From NCBI GenBank assembly GCA_020859645.1, contig JAJBVU010000245.1, positions 13,794 to 26,177 on the forward strand: 12,384 nt of DNA, written 5' to 3'. The notes beneath the pieces were generated by a model. The model saw only the letters and a program-made list of their open reading frames with translations. It had not been told where the DNA came from and made no database searches. Below, piece after piece: positions 1-7,527 of the stretch. The position numbers and the translations under genes were made by a program. The stretch's first letter is position 1, and every line of letters begins with the position of its first letter. Origin of the DNA: Eubacterium sp. GTDB taxonomy: Bacteria; Bacillota; Clostridia; Lachnospirales; CAG-274.

Positions 1-20
1 TTTAAGTTTCGCTATTCTTT

Positions 21-49
21 ATCATAGCATATGTTTTGAAGTTTGTAAA
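21..49 (-). promoter_or_regulatory. Candidate divergent promoter reading left out of the window
   Basis: On the minus strand a -35-like TTTACA (44-49) is followed after 17 bp by TATGAT (21-26), with TGC directly upstream of the -10, so it is an extended -10 promoter. The lon promoter in this window has the same TGC-TATGAT core. It would start a leftward transcript near position 14, and the gene served lies outside the window. This is a motif match only. Confidence 0.4.
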
Positions 50-222
50 GAGATTATTTTATAAAAGTATAAAAAATTATGTCAAAAATGATTGCAGAAC
101 TTTTTCAGTTATGTTACAGATTGCCCCAACGTTTTTAATTCTGTGTTGGTATTATTTTAAAGTAAAAACAGAGTTTCTGAAAAAGGGTCTAAAAAAAGTT
201 AAACAATTTACACTAAAAGTAC

Positions 223-251
223 TTGAAAAGATTTGGGTAATGTTGTATAAT
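223..251 (+). promoter_or_regulatory. Sigma-A type promoter of the SDR gene
   Basis: TTGAAA (223-228) and a perfect TATAAT (246-251) are separated by 17 bp. The predicted start near 258 gives a 5' leader of about 60 nt before the dehydrogenase. The region upstream (1-222) is very AT-rich and holds no gene I can support. No catabolite-response (cre) element or other known operator was recognised near the promoter. Confidence 0.75.
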
Positions 252-268
252 TTGATATGAGAGAGCTT

Positions 269-287
269 CGGGGGCTTGCCGCTCCCG
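269..287 (+). other. Hairpin in the 5' leader of the SDR mRNA
   Basis: CGGGGGC (269-275) pairs with GCTCCCG (281-287) over seven positions, one of them G-U, around a 5-nt loop. It lies about 10 nt after the predicted transcription start and 32 nt before the start codon. No T-run follows, so it is not an intrinsic terminator. It may stabilise the 5' end of the mRNA, which is inference. Confidence 0.45.
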
Positions 288-319
288 TAAGTTAATTAAA
301 TTAAAACGGAGGGAAGAAT

Positions 320-1117
320 ATGAAGTTAGATGATTTTTCATTAAAGGGAAAGGTTGCTCTCGTTACGGGCGCTTCTTACGGAATAGGTTTTGCTATTGCT
401 TCAGGTATGGCTGCCTGCGGCGCTACAATCGTTTTCAACGATATTAAGCAGGAGCTTGTTGACAAGGGACTTGCTAACTATAAAGAAGCAGGCATCGACG
501 CTCACGGCTATGTTTGCAACGTATGCGACGAAGAGGCTGTTCAGGCAATGGTTAAGCAGATCGAAGAAGAAGTAGGCGTTATCGATATTCTCGTAAACAA
601 CGCAGGTATCATCAGAAGAATACCTATGACAGAAATGTCAGCTGCCGACTTCCGTATGGTAGTAGACGTTGACCTTAACGCTCCCTTTATCGTTTCAAAG
701 GCTGTTATTCCTTCAATGCAGAAGAAAGGTCACGGCAAGATTATTAACATCTGTTCAATGATGTCAGAATTAGGCCGTGAAACAGTTTCAGCTTATGCTG
801 CAGCTAAGGGCGGTCTTAAGATGCTTACAAGAAATATCTGTTCTGAATACGGCGCTGACAACATTCAGTGCAACGGCATCGGCCCCGGCTATATCGAAAC
901 TCCCCAGACTGCTCCTTTGAGAGAGAGACAGGCTGACGGCTCAAGACATCCTTTCGACGCTTTCATCGTTGGCAGAACACCTGCCGGCAGATGGCTTAAG
1001 CCCGAGGAGCTTGCAGGCCCCGCAGTTTTCCTTGCTTCTGACGCATCAAACGCAGTAAACGGTCACATTCTCTATGTTGACGGCGGTATCCTTGCTTATA
1101 TCGGCAAGCAGCCCTGA
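320..1117 (+). CDS. Short-chain dehydrogenase, gluconate 5-dehydrogenase type
   Basis: A 265-aa classical SDR oxidoreductase, the usual length for the family. The cofactor motif TGASYGIG is at residues 16-23, NNAG at 93-96 and Asn120. The catalytic Ser146, Tyr159 and Lys163 form the S...YxxxK set, and a PG motif sits at 189-190. Asp41 at the end of the second strand hints at NAD preference. Overall resemblance, including the IIRR segment after NNAG and the PGYIETP segment, is to gluconate 5-dehydrogenase/KduD-like enzymes, which interconvert gluconate and 5-ketogluconate or related keto-deoxy sugar acids in the cytosol. The substrate cannot be fixed from sequence, and other polyol or sugar-acid substrates are possible. 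The ATG is preceded by GGAGGG with good spacing. The gene is alone between its own promoter and a terminator, so no pathway partner is visible. Confidence 0.88.
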   Translation: MKLDDFSLKGKVALVTGASYGIGFAIASGMAACGATIVFNDIKQELVDKGLANYKEAGIDAHGYVCNVCDEEAVQAMVKQIEEEVGVIDILVNNAGIIRRIPMTEMSAADFRMVVDVDLNAPFIVSKAVIPSMQKKGHGKIINICSMMSELGRETVSAYAAAKGGLKMLTRNICSEYGADNIQCNGIGPGYIETPQTAPLRERQADGSRHPFDAFIVGRTPAGRWLKPEELAGPAVFLASDASNAVNGHILYVDGGILAYIGKQP

Positions 1118-1122
1118 TAAAA

Positions 1123-1148
1123 TTGCAAAAACACCCTGTATTTTGCAA
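1123..1148 (+). repeat. Inverted repeat just after the SDR stop codon
   Basis: TTGCAAAA (1123-1130) and TTTTGCAA (1141-1148) are a perfect 8-bp inverted repeat around 10 nt. The inner ACA/TGT could extend the stem past a bulged A. No T-run follows, so it is more likely an mRNA 3'-end stabiliser or weak pause than a full terminator. Confidence 0.4.
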
Positions 1149-1228
1149 GTAATCTAAGGCAGAAACCATCAAGTTCACAGAAAAGTTTCTTCCTTATAAT
1201 TTAAAATCAGCAGTACATAATTATAATT

Positions 1229-1257
1229 AGGCTGCGTCTATCGGCGAAGCCTTTTTT
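1229..1257 (+). terminator. Intrinsic terminator after the SDR gene
   Basis: AGGCT (1229-1233) pairs with AGCCT (1248-1252). One mismatch is followed by a further CG/CG pairing inside, and the stem runs directly into six Ts (1252-1257). It lies 112 nt after the dehydrogenase stop and probably ends that transcript. The rest of the 308-nt gap (1118-1425) holds the inverted repeat at 1123, this terminator and the next gene's promoter. I see no gene in it. Confidence 0.65.
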
Positions 1258-1353
1258 ATGTCTTAAAACATAAGACAATAGGGTTATATGCTTAAAGTTA
1301 TATTGTTTCTGCGAAAATTGTAAAATAACTATGATTGATTTATCAAAAAGGGA

Positions 1354-1381
1354 TTGAAAAAAAGACAAAAAGGTGTAAAAT
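1354..1381 (+). promoter_or_regulatory. Candidate promoter of the 167-aa gene and cstA
   Basis: TTGAAA (1354-1359) and TAAAAT (1376-1381) are separated by 16 bp and lie 45 nt before the start codon at 1426. It is a good but not perfect match, and the only convincing promoter between the SDR terminator and this unit. Confidence 0.5.
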
Positions 1382-1391
1382 AATGATGAAG

Positions 1392-1432
1392 ATATGAACA
1401 AATATGAACAAAGGAATGCTTTAATATGAACA
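1392..1432 (+). repeat. Three direct copies of ATATGAACA around the start codon
   Basis: The nine bases ATATGAACA occur at 1392-1400, 1402-1410 and 1424-1432. The third copy contains the start codon of the 167-aa gene. The repeat starts are 10 and 22 bp apart, close to one and two helical turns. The ATGs in the three copies are in three different reading frames, so the array is not a coding repeat. Confidence 0.5.
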
Positions 1433-1929
1433 GAGAAGAGCTTTCTGAAAAGATTTTGAAAAGCTATGAGGGCTTTTTTGATATAAACGAACCCTCGGAA
1501 GAGGGGAAAAGTCTCGGGCTTAAGGCTCGCTGCGACTTTCATATGAAAAATTCAAAATATGTGCTTGTTAAAAAGGCTAAGCTTTGGGAGGCGGACTGTC
1601 ACGAATACATATTTGTGTTTTCTGTGGATGAGCTTAATGAAGAAGGCTTTGAAAGGTGCAGAGAATATGTTCTCAGAGAAGGGGAGAAGCTAATCTCTCC
1701 CAAACCGGGGCATATGTATACTTATTTAACAGCGGTTTTTGTCTGCGATGATTTTACAAAAGGGGCAAAGAAGCTTCTTAAAAAATCAAAGCATTATAAA
1801 AGCTACAAATTTTCGCTGCTTGGGTGGTCTGAATTCCGAACCTTTGCCGTAAGGGCAGGGGACGGAGAACTGTTTTTCAACAGAGCCGCAAAGCAGTGTT
1901 CAAAATTTGTAAAAGAATTAGGGAAATGA
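1426..1929 (+). CDS. Conserved-looking hypothetical protein upstream of cstA
   Basis: A 167-aa soluble protein that I cannot assign to a named family. It has no signal peptide and no membrane segment. It is rich in Lys, Glu and aromatic residues. Recognisable blocks are SKYVLVKKAKLW (residues ~43-54), a strongly hydrophobic EYIFVFSVDEL stretch (~60-70), HMYTYLTAVFVC (~96-107) and a Lys-rich YKSYKFSLLGW (~123-133). This suggests a compact alpha/beta domain. The ATG has AAGGA (1411-1415) ten bases upstream. Only 38 nt separate its stop from the CstA transporter and no terminator lies between, so the two are probably co-transcribed. A role linked to the transporter is inference from position alone. 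Base and codon use match its neighbours, and nothing points to recent transfer. Confidence 0.8.
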   Translation: MNREELSEKILKSYEGFFDINEPSEEGKSLGLKARCDFHMKNSKYVLVKKAKLWEADCHEYIFVFSVDELNEEGFERCREYVLREGEKLISPKPGHMYTYLTAVFVCDDFTKGAKKLLKKSKHYKSYKFSLLGWSEFRTFAVRAGDGELFFNRAAKQCSKFVKELGK

Positions 1930-1967
1930 AAACACACATTTCCAAAATATTTTAAGGAGGAACTTTT

Positions 1968-3695
1968 ATGAATTCTGTTGTACTTTTAGTCGCAGGACTT
2001 ATAATCCTTGTTTTGGGTTATTTATTCTACGGCAGATGGCTTGCCAAAACATGGGGCGTTGACCCTAAGCGTGAAACCCCCGCTCACACAAAGCAGGACG
2101 GCATGGACTACGTTCCGGCGAAGGCTCCCGTTCTTTTCGGCCATCACTTTTCTTCAATTGCCGGTGCAGGCCCTATTAACGGTCCTATTCAGGCGGCTGT
2201 TTTCGGGTGGGTGCCCGTTATTCTTTGGGTGCTTATCGGCGGTATCTTTATAGGTGCGGCTCATGACTTCGGCGCTCTTGTGGCTTCTCTTCGCCACGGC
2301 GGCGCTTCTATCGGCGAGGTTATTGCCTCAACAATAGGCAAGAGAGCAAAGAGACTTTTCATTATTTTCTCTTGGCTTGCTCTTATTTTGGTTATTGCGG
2401 CTTTCGGCTCGATTGTTGCCAATACATTCTGTGCAACATTCGTTGACGGCGTTGTTGATACGGCTGCCAGCTCCGCTAACGTAACTACCGCCACAGTTTC
2501 AATTCTCTTCATATTAATATCCATTCTTTTCGGCTACTTTGTTTACCGCAGAAACGTAAACATTGTTATAGGCTCCGTTTTGGGTATAATCGGCATTATT
2601 CTCTGCCTTGCAATCGGTATGAAGTTCCATTTTATATACTTAAGCTACACAACATGGATGATTGTTGTAGGTATATATATTCTTATTGCTTCCGTAACTC
2701 CCGTTTGGATTTTGCTTCAGCCCAGAGACTACTTAAGCTCATTCCTGCTTTACGCTCTTATGATTTTGGCTGTTGTGGGTATTATAGGCGCACACCCCAG
2801 TCTCGATGTTCCTGCATTTACGGGCTTTAAGGACACTATCTCTGTTGAGGAATTCCACGGCTCCGCAGGCTTGGGCTATCTCTTCCCGGCGTTGTTCGTT
2901 ACTATTGCCTGCGGCGCAATTTCCGGCTTCCACTCACTTATTTCTTCCGGAACAACCTCAAAGCAGCTTGACAACGAAAAGCACGCTTTGCCTATTGCCT
3001 ACGGCGGAATGCTTATAGAATGTGCTTTGGCAATAATTTCTCTTTGCGCAATCGGCTATGTTTGGAACGATGTTAAAGCCGGCGACATAGGCTTTGTTCC
3101 CACAACTGTTTTTGCCGGCGGTATTGCCAAAATGTTAAGCACAATCCCCGGACTTGAAAACTCCTATCAGACAGCTTATTCCCTTCTTGTTCTTGCAGTT
3201 TCGGTTTTCTGTCTTACTTCACTTGACACAGCCGCAAGACTTGCAAGATATATGTTCCAGGAATTTTGGCTTGACAACGGCGAAACATATAAGGACGTAA
3301 CAGGCTTCAGACACTACGCAGCCAATCCCTTGGTTGCTACATTTATATCTGTATTTTTGGGTATTGCTTTGGGTCTTACAGGCTACGCTAAGATTTGGGC
3401 TCTTTTCGGAGCTTCAAACCAGCTTTTGGCTGCCCTTGCACTTCTTGCAGTTGCCACATGGCTCGGAAAGGTGGGTAAGAATAACAAAATGCTCTACATA
3501 CCTATGGTATTTATGCTGATTGTTACTATTTCCTCACTTGTTCTGTCTATTATTTCAAACGGCACGTCTCTTATGACAGCCTTTGATATTTGGGCGCTTA
3601 TAAGAACAGTCCTTGCAGTTCTCCTTGTTGTTCTTGCAATAATTCTTGCTATAGAAAGCTTTACAACAATCAAAAATCAGAACAGCAAAAAATAA
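1968..3695 (+). CDS. cstA: CstA-family carbon starvation / peptide-pyruvate transporter
   Basis: A 575-aa polytopic inner-membrane protein with more than a dozen hydrophobic segments. The CstA signature HHFSSIAGAGPINGP is at residues 59-73. The second conserved part of the family is also present: LTSLDTAARLARY (from residue 416, with Asp420) and WALFGASNQLLAA (from 477, Asn484-Gln485). Characterised relatives take up peptides (E. coli CstA) or pyruvate with protons (BtsT/YjiY), so either substrate class is possible here. It is shorter than the roughly 700-aa E. coli proteins, but both conserved halves are intact. The difference falls mainly in loops and tail, as in many clostridial members. 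The start is secure: AAGGAGG (1954-1960) lies 7 nt before the ATG. It is the second gene of a two-gene unit, with a strong terminator 23 nt after its stop. Confidence 0.93.
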   Translation: MNSVVLLVAGLIILVLGYLFYGRWLAKTWGVDPKRETPAHTKQDGMDYVPAKAPVLFGHHFSSIAGAGPINGPIQAAVFGWVPVILWVLIGGIFIGAAHDFGALVASLRHGGASIGEVIASTIGKRAKRLFIIFSWLALILVIAAFGSIVANTFCATFVDGVVDTAASSANVTTATVSILFILISILFGYFVYRRNVNIVIGSVLGIIGIILCLAIGMKFHFIYLSYTTWMIVVGIYILIASVTPVWILLQPRDYLSSFLLYALMILAVVGIIGAHPSLDVPAFTGFKDTISVEEFHGSAGLGYLFPALFVTIACGAISGFHSLISSGTTSKQLDNEKHALPIAYGGMLIECALAIISLCAIGYVWNDVKAGDIGFVPTTVFAGGIAKMLSTIPGLENSYQTAYSLLVLAVSVFCLTSLDTAARLARYMFQEFWLDNGETYKDVTGFRHYAANPLVATFISVFLGIALGLTGYAKIWALFGASNQLLAALALLAVATWLGKVGKNNKMLYIPMVFMLIVTISSLVLSIISNGTSLMTAFDIWALIRTVLAVLLVVLAIILAIESFTTIKNQNSKK

Positions 3696-3718
3696 TTAAA
3701 TATAATCAATGATATATT

Positions 3719-3754
3719 CTCCCTGAGGGCAAATGCCTTTGGGGAGTTTTTTTT
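3719..3754 (+). terminator. Strong intrinsic terminator after cstA
   Basis: The stem has 12 pairs: 3719-3730 with 3735-3746, starting CTCCC/GGGAG, with a few G-U pairs. It closes on a 4-nt loop and runs straight into eight Ts (3747-3754). It insulates cstA from the lon unit. Confidence 0.93.
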
Positions 3755-3784
3755 CGGAAATTTTTGTTTAATCACTAAATTTTC

Positions 3785-3813
3785 TTGAAAAAGGAATAAA
3801 AATTTGCTATGAT
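3785..3813 (+). promoter_or_regulatory. Extended -10 promoter of the lon-ysxC-nrdR unit
   Basis: TTGAAA (3785-3790), 17 bp, then TATGAT (3808-3813) with TGC directly upstream (3805-3807). The predicted start near 3820 leaves a leader of about 35 nt. I saw no CIRCE or CtsR-type heat-shock operator around it, so heat-shock control of lon is not supported by visible sites. Confidence 0.75.
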
Positions 3814-3853
3814 ATTATATATACCAAGACGAAAATGAATTTAGGTGATATAT

Positions 3854-6283
3854 ATGATGAAAGAAAATGTAGTTTTGCCTTTAATTCCCTTAAGGGGAAT
3901 AGCGGCTTTTCCCGGTGTGGAGCTTTTATTTGACATAAAAAGAGAAGGCTCCCTTGCGGCTCTTAACGCCGCAAATCAGGACAGTAAGGAAATTTTGCTT
4001 ATAGCCCAAAAGGATCACTCAAAGGAAAGCGTTGAAAAAAGCGACCTCTTTGACGTAGGGGTAATAGGCACAATAAGACAGGTTTTCAAGGCGGCTCCCG
4101 GTGTCGACAGGGCTTTGGTCAGATGTACAAAAAGAGTACGGCTTGTGAGATTTGTTCAGGAAAAGCCTTATATTACAGGGGAGTGTATTCCCCTTGTGGA
4201 CAGTATCGACGATTTTGCGGACGAGGCTGAAAAAAAGGCAGTAGGGGACTTGGTAAGAGAAGCTTTTGAGGAATACTGTGTAAATTCGGGAAAGTTCACA
4301 AGAGAATTTTCAGATGAGCTTATGAAGGTCAATTCACTGGGGCTTATTATAAACGTAATGGCTGCGAGAATTGAATTTAAGCTTGAGGACAAGCAGAAAA
4401 TTTTGGAGACAATTCCCGTTAAGGCAAGAGCCTATGAGCTTTTGAAGCTTTTCAGGTCTGAAAGTATAGTTCTTAAGGTAAAAAAGGAAATCGACGAAAA
4501 GGTCAGACAGAATTTCGAAAAGGTTCAAAAAGAAAATATATTGAGAGAACAGCTTAAGGTTATAACCGAGGAGCTTAAGGACGAGGACGGAATTGACGGA
4601 GAAATCGAGGGCTATAAAAAAAGAGCTGAAAGGCTTAAGCCCTTTGAAGAGGTTTACCAAAGGCTTGAAAAGGAGTTTTTAAGGCTTAAGAAAATGCCGC
4701 CTATGTCTCCCGAAAGCACCTTAAGCAGAGACTATATAGAGCTTGTTCTGTCTCTGCCATGGGGAGTTTATTCCGAGGACAACACGAGCCTTAAAAAGGC
4801 GGCGGCTGTTTTGGATAAGGATCACTACGGTCTTGAGGACGTTAAAGAGCGAATTATAGAATTTTTGGCTCTGAAGCTTTCCTGCGACAATTCGAAAGCG
4901 CCTGTTTTGTGTTTGGTGGGTCCTCCCGGTGTTGGAAAAACCTCTGTTGCACAGTCGGTAGCAAGAGCCTTAGGCAGAAAATACGTCAGAATGTCTTTGG
5001 GCGGACTGCATGACGAGGCGGAGCTTAGAGGTCACAGAAAAACCTACGTAGGGGCTATGCCGGGAAGAATTATTACCGCAATAAAATCCGCCGGAACAGC
5101 CAACCCTCTTATACTTATGGACGAAATCGACAAGGTGGGAAAGGACTATAAGGGCGACCCGGCTTCGGCTCTTTTAGAGGTTTTGGACGGGGAGCAGAAT
5201 TTCTCTTTCAGAGACAACTATCTTGAGCTGCCCTTTGACATTTCAAAGGTGTTTTTCATCTGCACTGCCAACACTGCGGACACAATTCCACCGGCACTTA
5301 AGGATAGAATGGAAATAATCACTCTTTCAAGCTACACTGAAGAGGAAAAGCTTAAAATAGCCCTTAAATATTTGGTTAAAAAGCAGCTTGATTTTCACGG
5401 ACTTACTAAAAAGCAGGTTAAAATCAAGCCCTCGATTATAAAGGAAATTATTTCGGGCTATACCAGAGAAGCCGGTGTCAGAAATCTTGAAAGAAATATA
5501 GGAAGCATTTGCAGAAAAGCCCTTAAGGAGCTTATGACTGACGAGGAAAGGTCGGAAATCGACGTTACCCCCGAAAAGCTTGTTGAATATTTGGGTCAGA
5601 GAAAGTTCAAACAGGAGACTGTCGAAAACAGCGGCACTGTGGGAGAGGTAACAGGGCTTGCCTGGACGCAGCTTGGGGGAACCACCCTTAAAATCGAAGT
5701 CAACACATTTAAGGGAAAGGGAAACCTTAAGCTGACAGGAAACGTAGGAAAGGTTATGGAGGAGTCGGCTTATGCGGCTTACAGCTACATAAGGGCAAAT
5801 GCCGAGAAATTAGGGGTTTTCCTTGACTTTGAGGAAACGGACATACACATTCACATTCCCGAGGGGGCAGTCCCCAAGGACGGGCCTTCTGCCGGTGTAA
5901 CAATGACTACTGCTATGGTTTCCGCTTTAACAGGCAGAAAGGTTAAGCGGAGGGTCGCTATGACCGGGGAGGTTGACATAAGGGGCAATGTTCTGCCTAT
6001 AGGCGGACTTAAGGAGAAGGTTTTGGCGGCTAAAAGAGCCGGAGTTAAAACGGTGATTTTGCCTGAGGACAACAAAACCGACCTTGAAGAGCTGCCGGAG
6101 TACGCCAAAAAGGATATGATTTTTATATCTGCGAAAGATGTTTCCGAGGTTTTGGCTGCGGCGCTTATGCCCTCTGAAAGGGCTAAAAGACCTGACACCG
6201 CCGATAAAGCCGACGAAGGCATAAATGTTGTTAAGCCGCCCCTTTCTCAGGTAATTACGGAAAAACCCGTTGTTAGGAGTTAA
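3854..6283 (+). CDS. lon: ATP-dependent Lon protease (LonA type)
   Basis: A soluble AAA+ serine protease that unfolds and degrades misfolded and regulatory proteins as a hexamer. From the ATG at 3854 it has 809 aa, typical for LonA. Domains in order: N-terminal substrate-binding LON domain (about 8-200), coiled-coil linker, AAA+ module with Walker A GPPGVGKT (356-363) and Walker B LILMDE (419-424), then the protease domain. The catalytic dyad is Ser679 in KDGPSAG and Lys722 in GGLKEK, with the same numbers as in E. coli Lon. The frame is open from a GTG at 3845, but that GTG lies inside the Shine-Dalgarno AGGTGA (3843-3848). The true start is therefore ATG 3854 or ATG 3857. The last 35 or so residues after the protease fold are polar and probably disordered. 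It is first in an apparent operon, and ysxC follows after 5 nt, the usual Firmicutes order. Confidence 0.96.
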   Translation: MMKENVVLPLIPLRGIAAFPGVELLFDIKREGSLAALNAANQDSKEILLIAQKDHSKESVEKSDLFDVGVIGTIRQVFKAAPGVDRALVRCTKRVRLVRFVQEKPYITGECIPLVDSIDDFADEAEKKAVGDLVREAFEEYCVNSGKFTREFSDELMKVNSLGLIINVMAARIEFKLEDKQKILETIPVKARAYELLKLFRSESIVLKVKKEIDEKVRQNFEKVQKENILREQLKVITEELKDEDGIDGEIEGYKKRAERLKPFEEVYQRLEKEFLRLKKMPPMSPESTLSRDYIELVLSLPWGVYSEDNTSLKKAAAVLDKDHYGLEDVKERIIEFLALKLSCDNSKAPVLCLVGPPGVGKTSVAQSVARALGRKYVRMSLGGLHDEAELRGHRKTYVGAMPGRIITAIKSAGTANPLILMDEIDKVGKDYKGDPASALLEVLDGEQNFSFRDNYLELPFDISKVFFICTANTADTIPPALKDRMEIITLSSYTEEEKLKIALKYLVKKQLDFHGLTKKQVKIKPSIIKEIISGYTREAGVRNLERNIGSICRKALKELMTDEERSEIDVTPEKLVEYLGQRKFKQETVENSGTVGEVTGLAWTQLGGTTLKIEVNTFKGKGNLKLTGNVGKVMEESAYAAYSYIRANAEKLGVFLDFEETDIHIHIPEGAVPKDGPSAGVTMTTAMVSALTGRKVKRRVAMTGEVDIRGNVLPIGGLKEKVLAAKRAGVKTVILPEDNKTDLEELPEYAKKDMIFISAKDVSEVLAAALMPSERAKRPDTADKADEGINVVKPPLSQVITEKPVVRS

Positions 6284-6288
6284 ATTTT

Positions 6289-6867
6289 ATGATAATAAAC
6301 AATGCTTATATTGCAAAAACAGCCGTTAAAAAAAGTCAGTACCCCGATAACGGTCTTACGGAAATAGCCTTTGCAGGCAAGTCGAACGTAGGAAAGTCAA
6401 GCCTTATAAACACAATGCTGGGAAGAAAGGCTTTGGCGAGAACAGGCTCAAGCCCGGGCAAAACCCGAACCATAAATTTTTATTCCGTTGAGGATAAGCT
6501 TTATTTTGTGGATTTGCCGGGCTACGGCTATGCAAAGGCTTCCAAAACGGAAATTGAAAAATGGGGAAGAATGACCGATGAATATTTGCTTAACAGAGAA
6601 GAGCTTAAGGCAATTATTCTTTTGGTGGATATAAGGCACGAAGCAGGGAAAAACGATGTTATGATGCTTGATTATCTCCGTCATTACGGCTATAAAATAA
6701 TTATTGCCGCCACAAAGTGCGACAAGGTAACAAGAAACCGTCTGCCCTCACACGTTAAAATGTTAAAGAATTCTTTGGGGCTTAAGGAGGGAGAGGTTCT
6801 TATTCCTTTTTCTTCGGTGTCGAAACAGGGCAGAGAGGAGCTTTGGGAAGTCATTAAAAATCTGTAA
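6289..6867 (+). CDS. ysxC: Ribosome biogenesis GTPase YsxC/EngB
   Basis: A 192-aa TRAFAC-class GTPase of the YihA/EngB/YsxC family, needed for late assembly of the 50S ribosomal subunit and essential in B. subtilis. The GTPase motifs are in order: G1 GKSNVGKS (30-37), the GKTRT switch I region (57-61), G3 DLPGYG (75-80), G4 TKCD (142-145) and a G5-like SSVSKQG near residue 175. The length is normal and no motif is damaged. The Shine-Dalgarno AGGAG (6275-6279) lies in the end of lon, 9 nt before the ATG, and the gap to the lon stop is 5 nt, so translation is likely coupled. The lon-ysxC pairing is widely conserved in Firmicutes. The alternative name is engB. Confidence 0.96.
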   Translation: MIINNAYIAKTAVKKSQYPDNGLTEIAFAGKSNVGKSSLINTMLGRKALARTGSSPGKTRTINFYSVEDKLYFVDLPGYGYAKASKTEIEKWGRMTDEYLLNREELKAIILLVDIRHEAGKNDVMMLDYLRHYGYKIIIAATKCDKVTRNRLPSHVKMLKNSLGLKEGEVLIPFSSVSKQGREELWEVIKNL

Positions 6868-6918
6868 ATATTAAACAGGCAGTTAGAAACATAAATTTTT
6901 AAAAAGAGGTGTGTTTTT

Positions 6919-7380
6919 ATGAAATGTCCCTTTTGCGGATGTACCGAATCAAAGGTGCTTGATACCAGAACCTTAGACGAGGCTACGGCTATAAGACGCC
7001 GCCGCCAGTGTGAAAAATGCGGAGAGAAGTTCACCACCTATGAAAGGGTGGATATTATCCCCGTTGTGGTAATTAAAAGCGACAACACAAGAGAAACCTT
7101 TGACCGAAACAAGATTTTAAGCGGTATTCAGAGAGCCTGCAACAAGCGCCCAGTATCTATGGAGCAAATGGAAAATATGGTTAAGGAAATCGAAACCGTA
7201 ATTTACAACACCTCCGGTAAAGAGGTTCACTCGGACGAAATAGGCAGACTTGTTATGGAAAGGCTTAAGGACACCGACGAGGTGGCTTATGTAAGATTTG
7301 CCTCGGTTTATAAGCAGTTTAAAGACATAGATTCATTTATGGCTGAGCTGGCAAGCCTTTTGAAGGTGAAAGACAATTAA
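6919..7380 (+). CDS. nrdR: Transcriptional repressor NrdR
   Basis: A 153-aa cytosolic repressor of ribonucleotide reductase operons. An N-terminal zinc ribbon has Cys3, Cys6, Cys31 and Cys34 (MKCPFC...CEKC), followed by the conserved Arg-rich patch RRRR (26-29). An ATP-cone domain fills about residues 49-139 and senses ATP/dATP. Its start, VVVIKSDNTRETFDRNKI, is clear. The protein is full length. AGAGGTG (6905-6911) sits 7 nt before the ATG. It follows ysxC by 51 nt with no terminator or promoter visible between them, so it is probably third in the lon operon. No ribonucleotide reductase gene lies in the window and I saw no palindromic NrdR box, so its targets are elsewhere. Confidence 0.97.
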   Translation: MKCPFCGCTESKVLDTRTLDEATAIRRRRQCEKCGEKFTTYERVDIIPVVVIKSDNTRETFDRNKILSGIQRACNKRPVSMEQMENMVKEIETVIYNTSGKEVHSDEIGRLVMERLKDTDEVAYVRFASVYKQFKDIDSFMAELASLLKVKDN

Positions 7381-7437
7381 TGACTGCTGATTTTCTACAG
7401 CTATTAAAAATGTGAGTTTTTTTCGAAATGTAAGCTG

Positions 7438-7466
7438 TTGACAAAAGACAGTTGTTATAGTAAGAT
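7438..7466 (+). promoter_or_regulatory. Promoter of the [FeFe] hydrogenase gene
   Basis: A perfect TTGACA (7438-7443) is followed after 17 bp by TAAGAT (7461-7466), predicting a start near 7473. The open reading frame of the hydrogenase extends upstream through this promoter to a TTG that is part of the -35 box, so that TTG cannot be the translation start for this transcript. No strong terminator separates it from nrdR (7381-7437 shows only weak hairpins), so some read-through is possible. Confidence 0.75.
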
Positions 7467-7527
7467 TAAAACAGGTTTAAACAGATTAACGGAATTAAAG
7501 GAAATTTTTTGGGAGGAAGTGAAAATT

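Noticed and set aside
36..260. 74-codon frame in the AT-rich leader, TTG start
   Set aside because: It has no Shine-Dalgarno site, a Lys/Phe/Ile-rich composition expected of AT-rich DNA, and it overlaps the dehydrogenase promoter.
1174..1200. TTCACA-15-TATAAT as a promoter for a short RNA ending at the 1229-1257 terminator
   Set aside because: The -10 is perfect but the 15-bp spacer is too short, and the resulting transcript would be only about 50 nt. The terminator is better explained as the end of the dehydrogenase mRNA.
7386..7423. Terminator between nrdR and the hydrogenase
   Set aside because: Only a 4-bp GCTG/CAGC stem is seen and the T-run (7417-7423) is not next to it, so it is not convincing as an intrinsic terminator.
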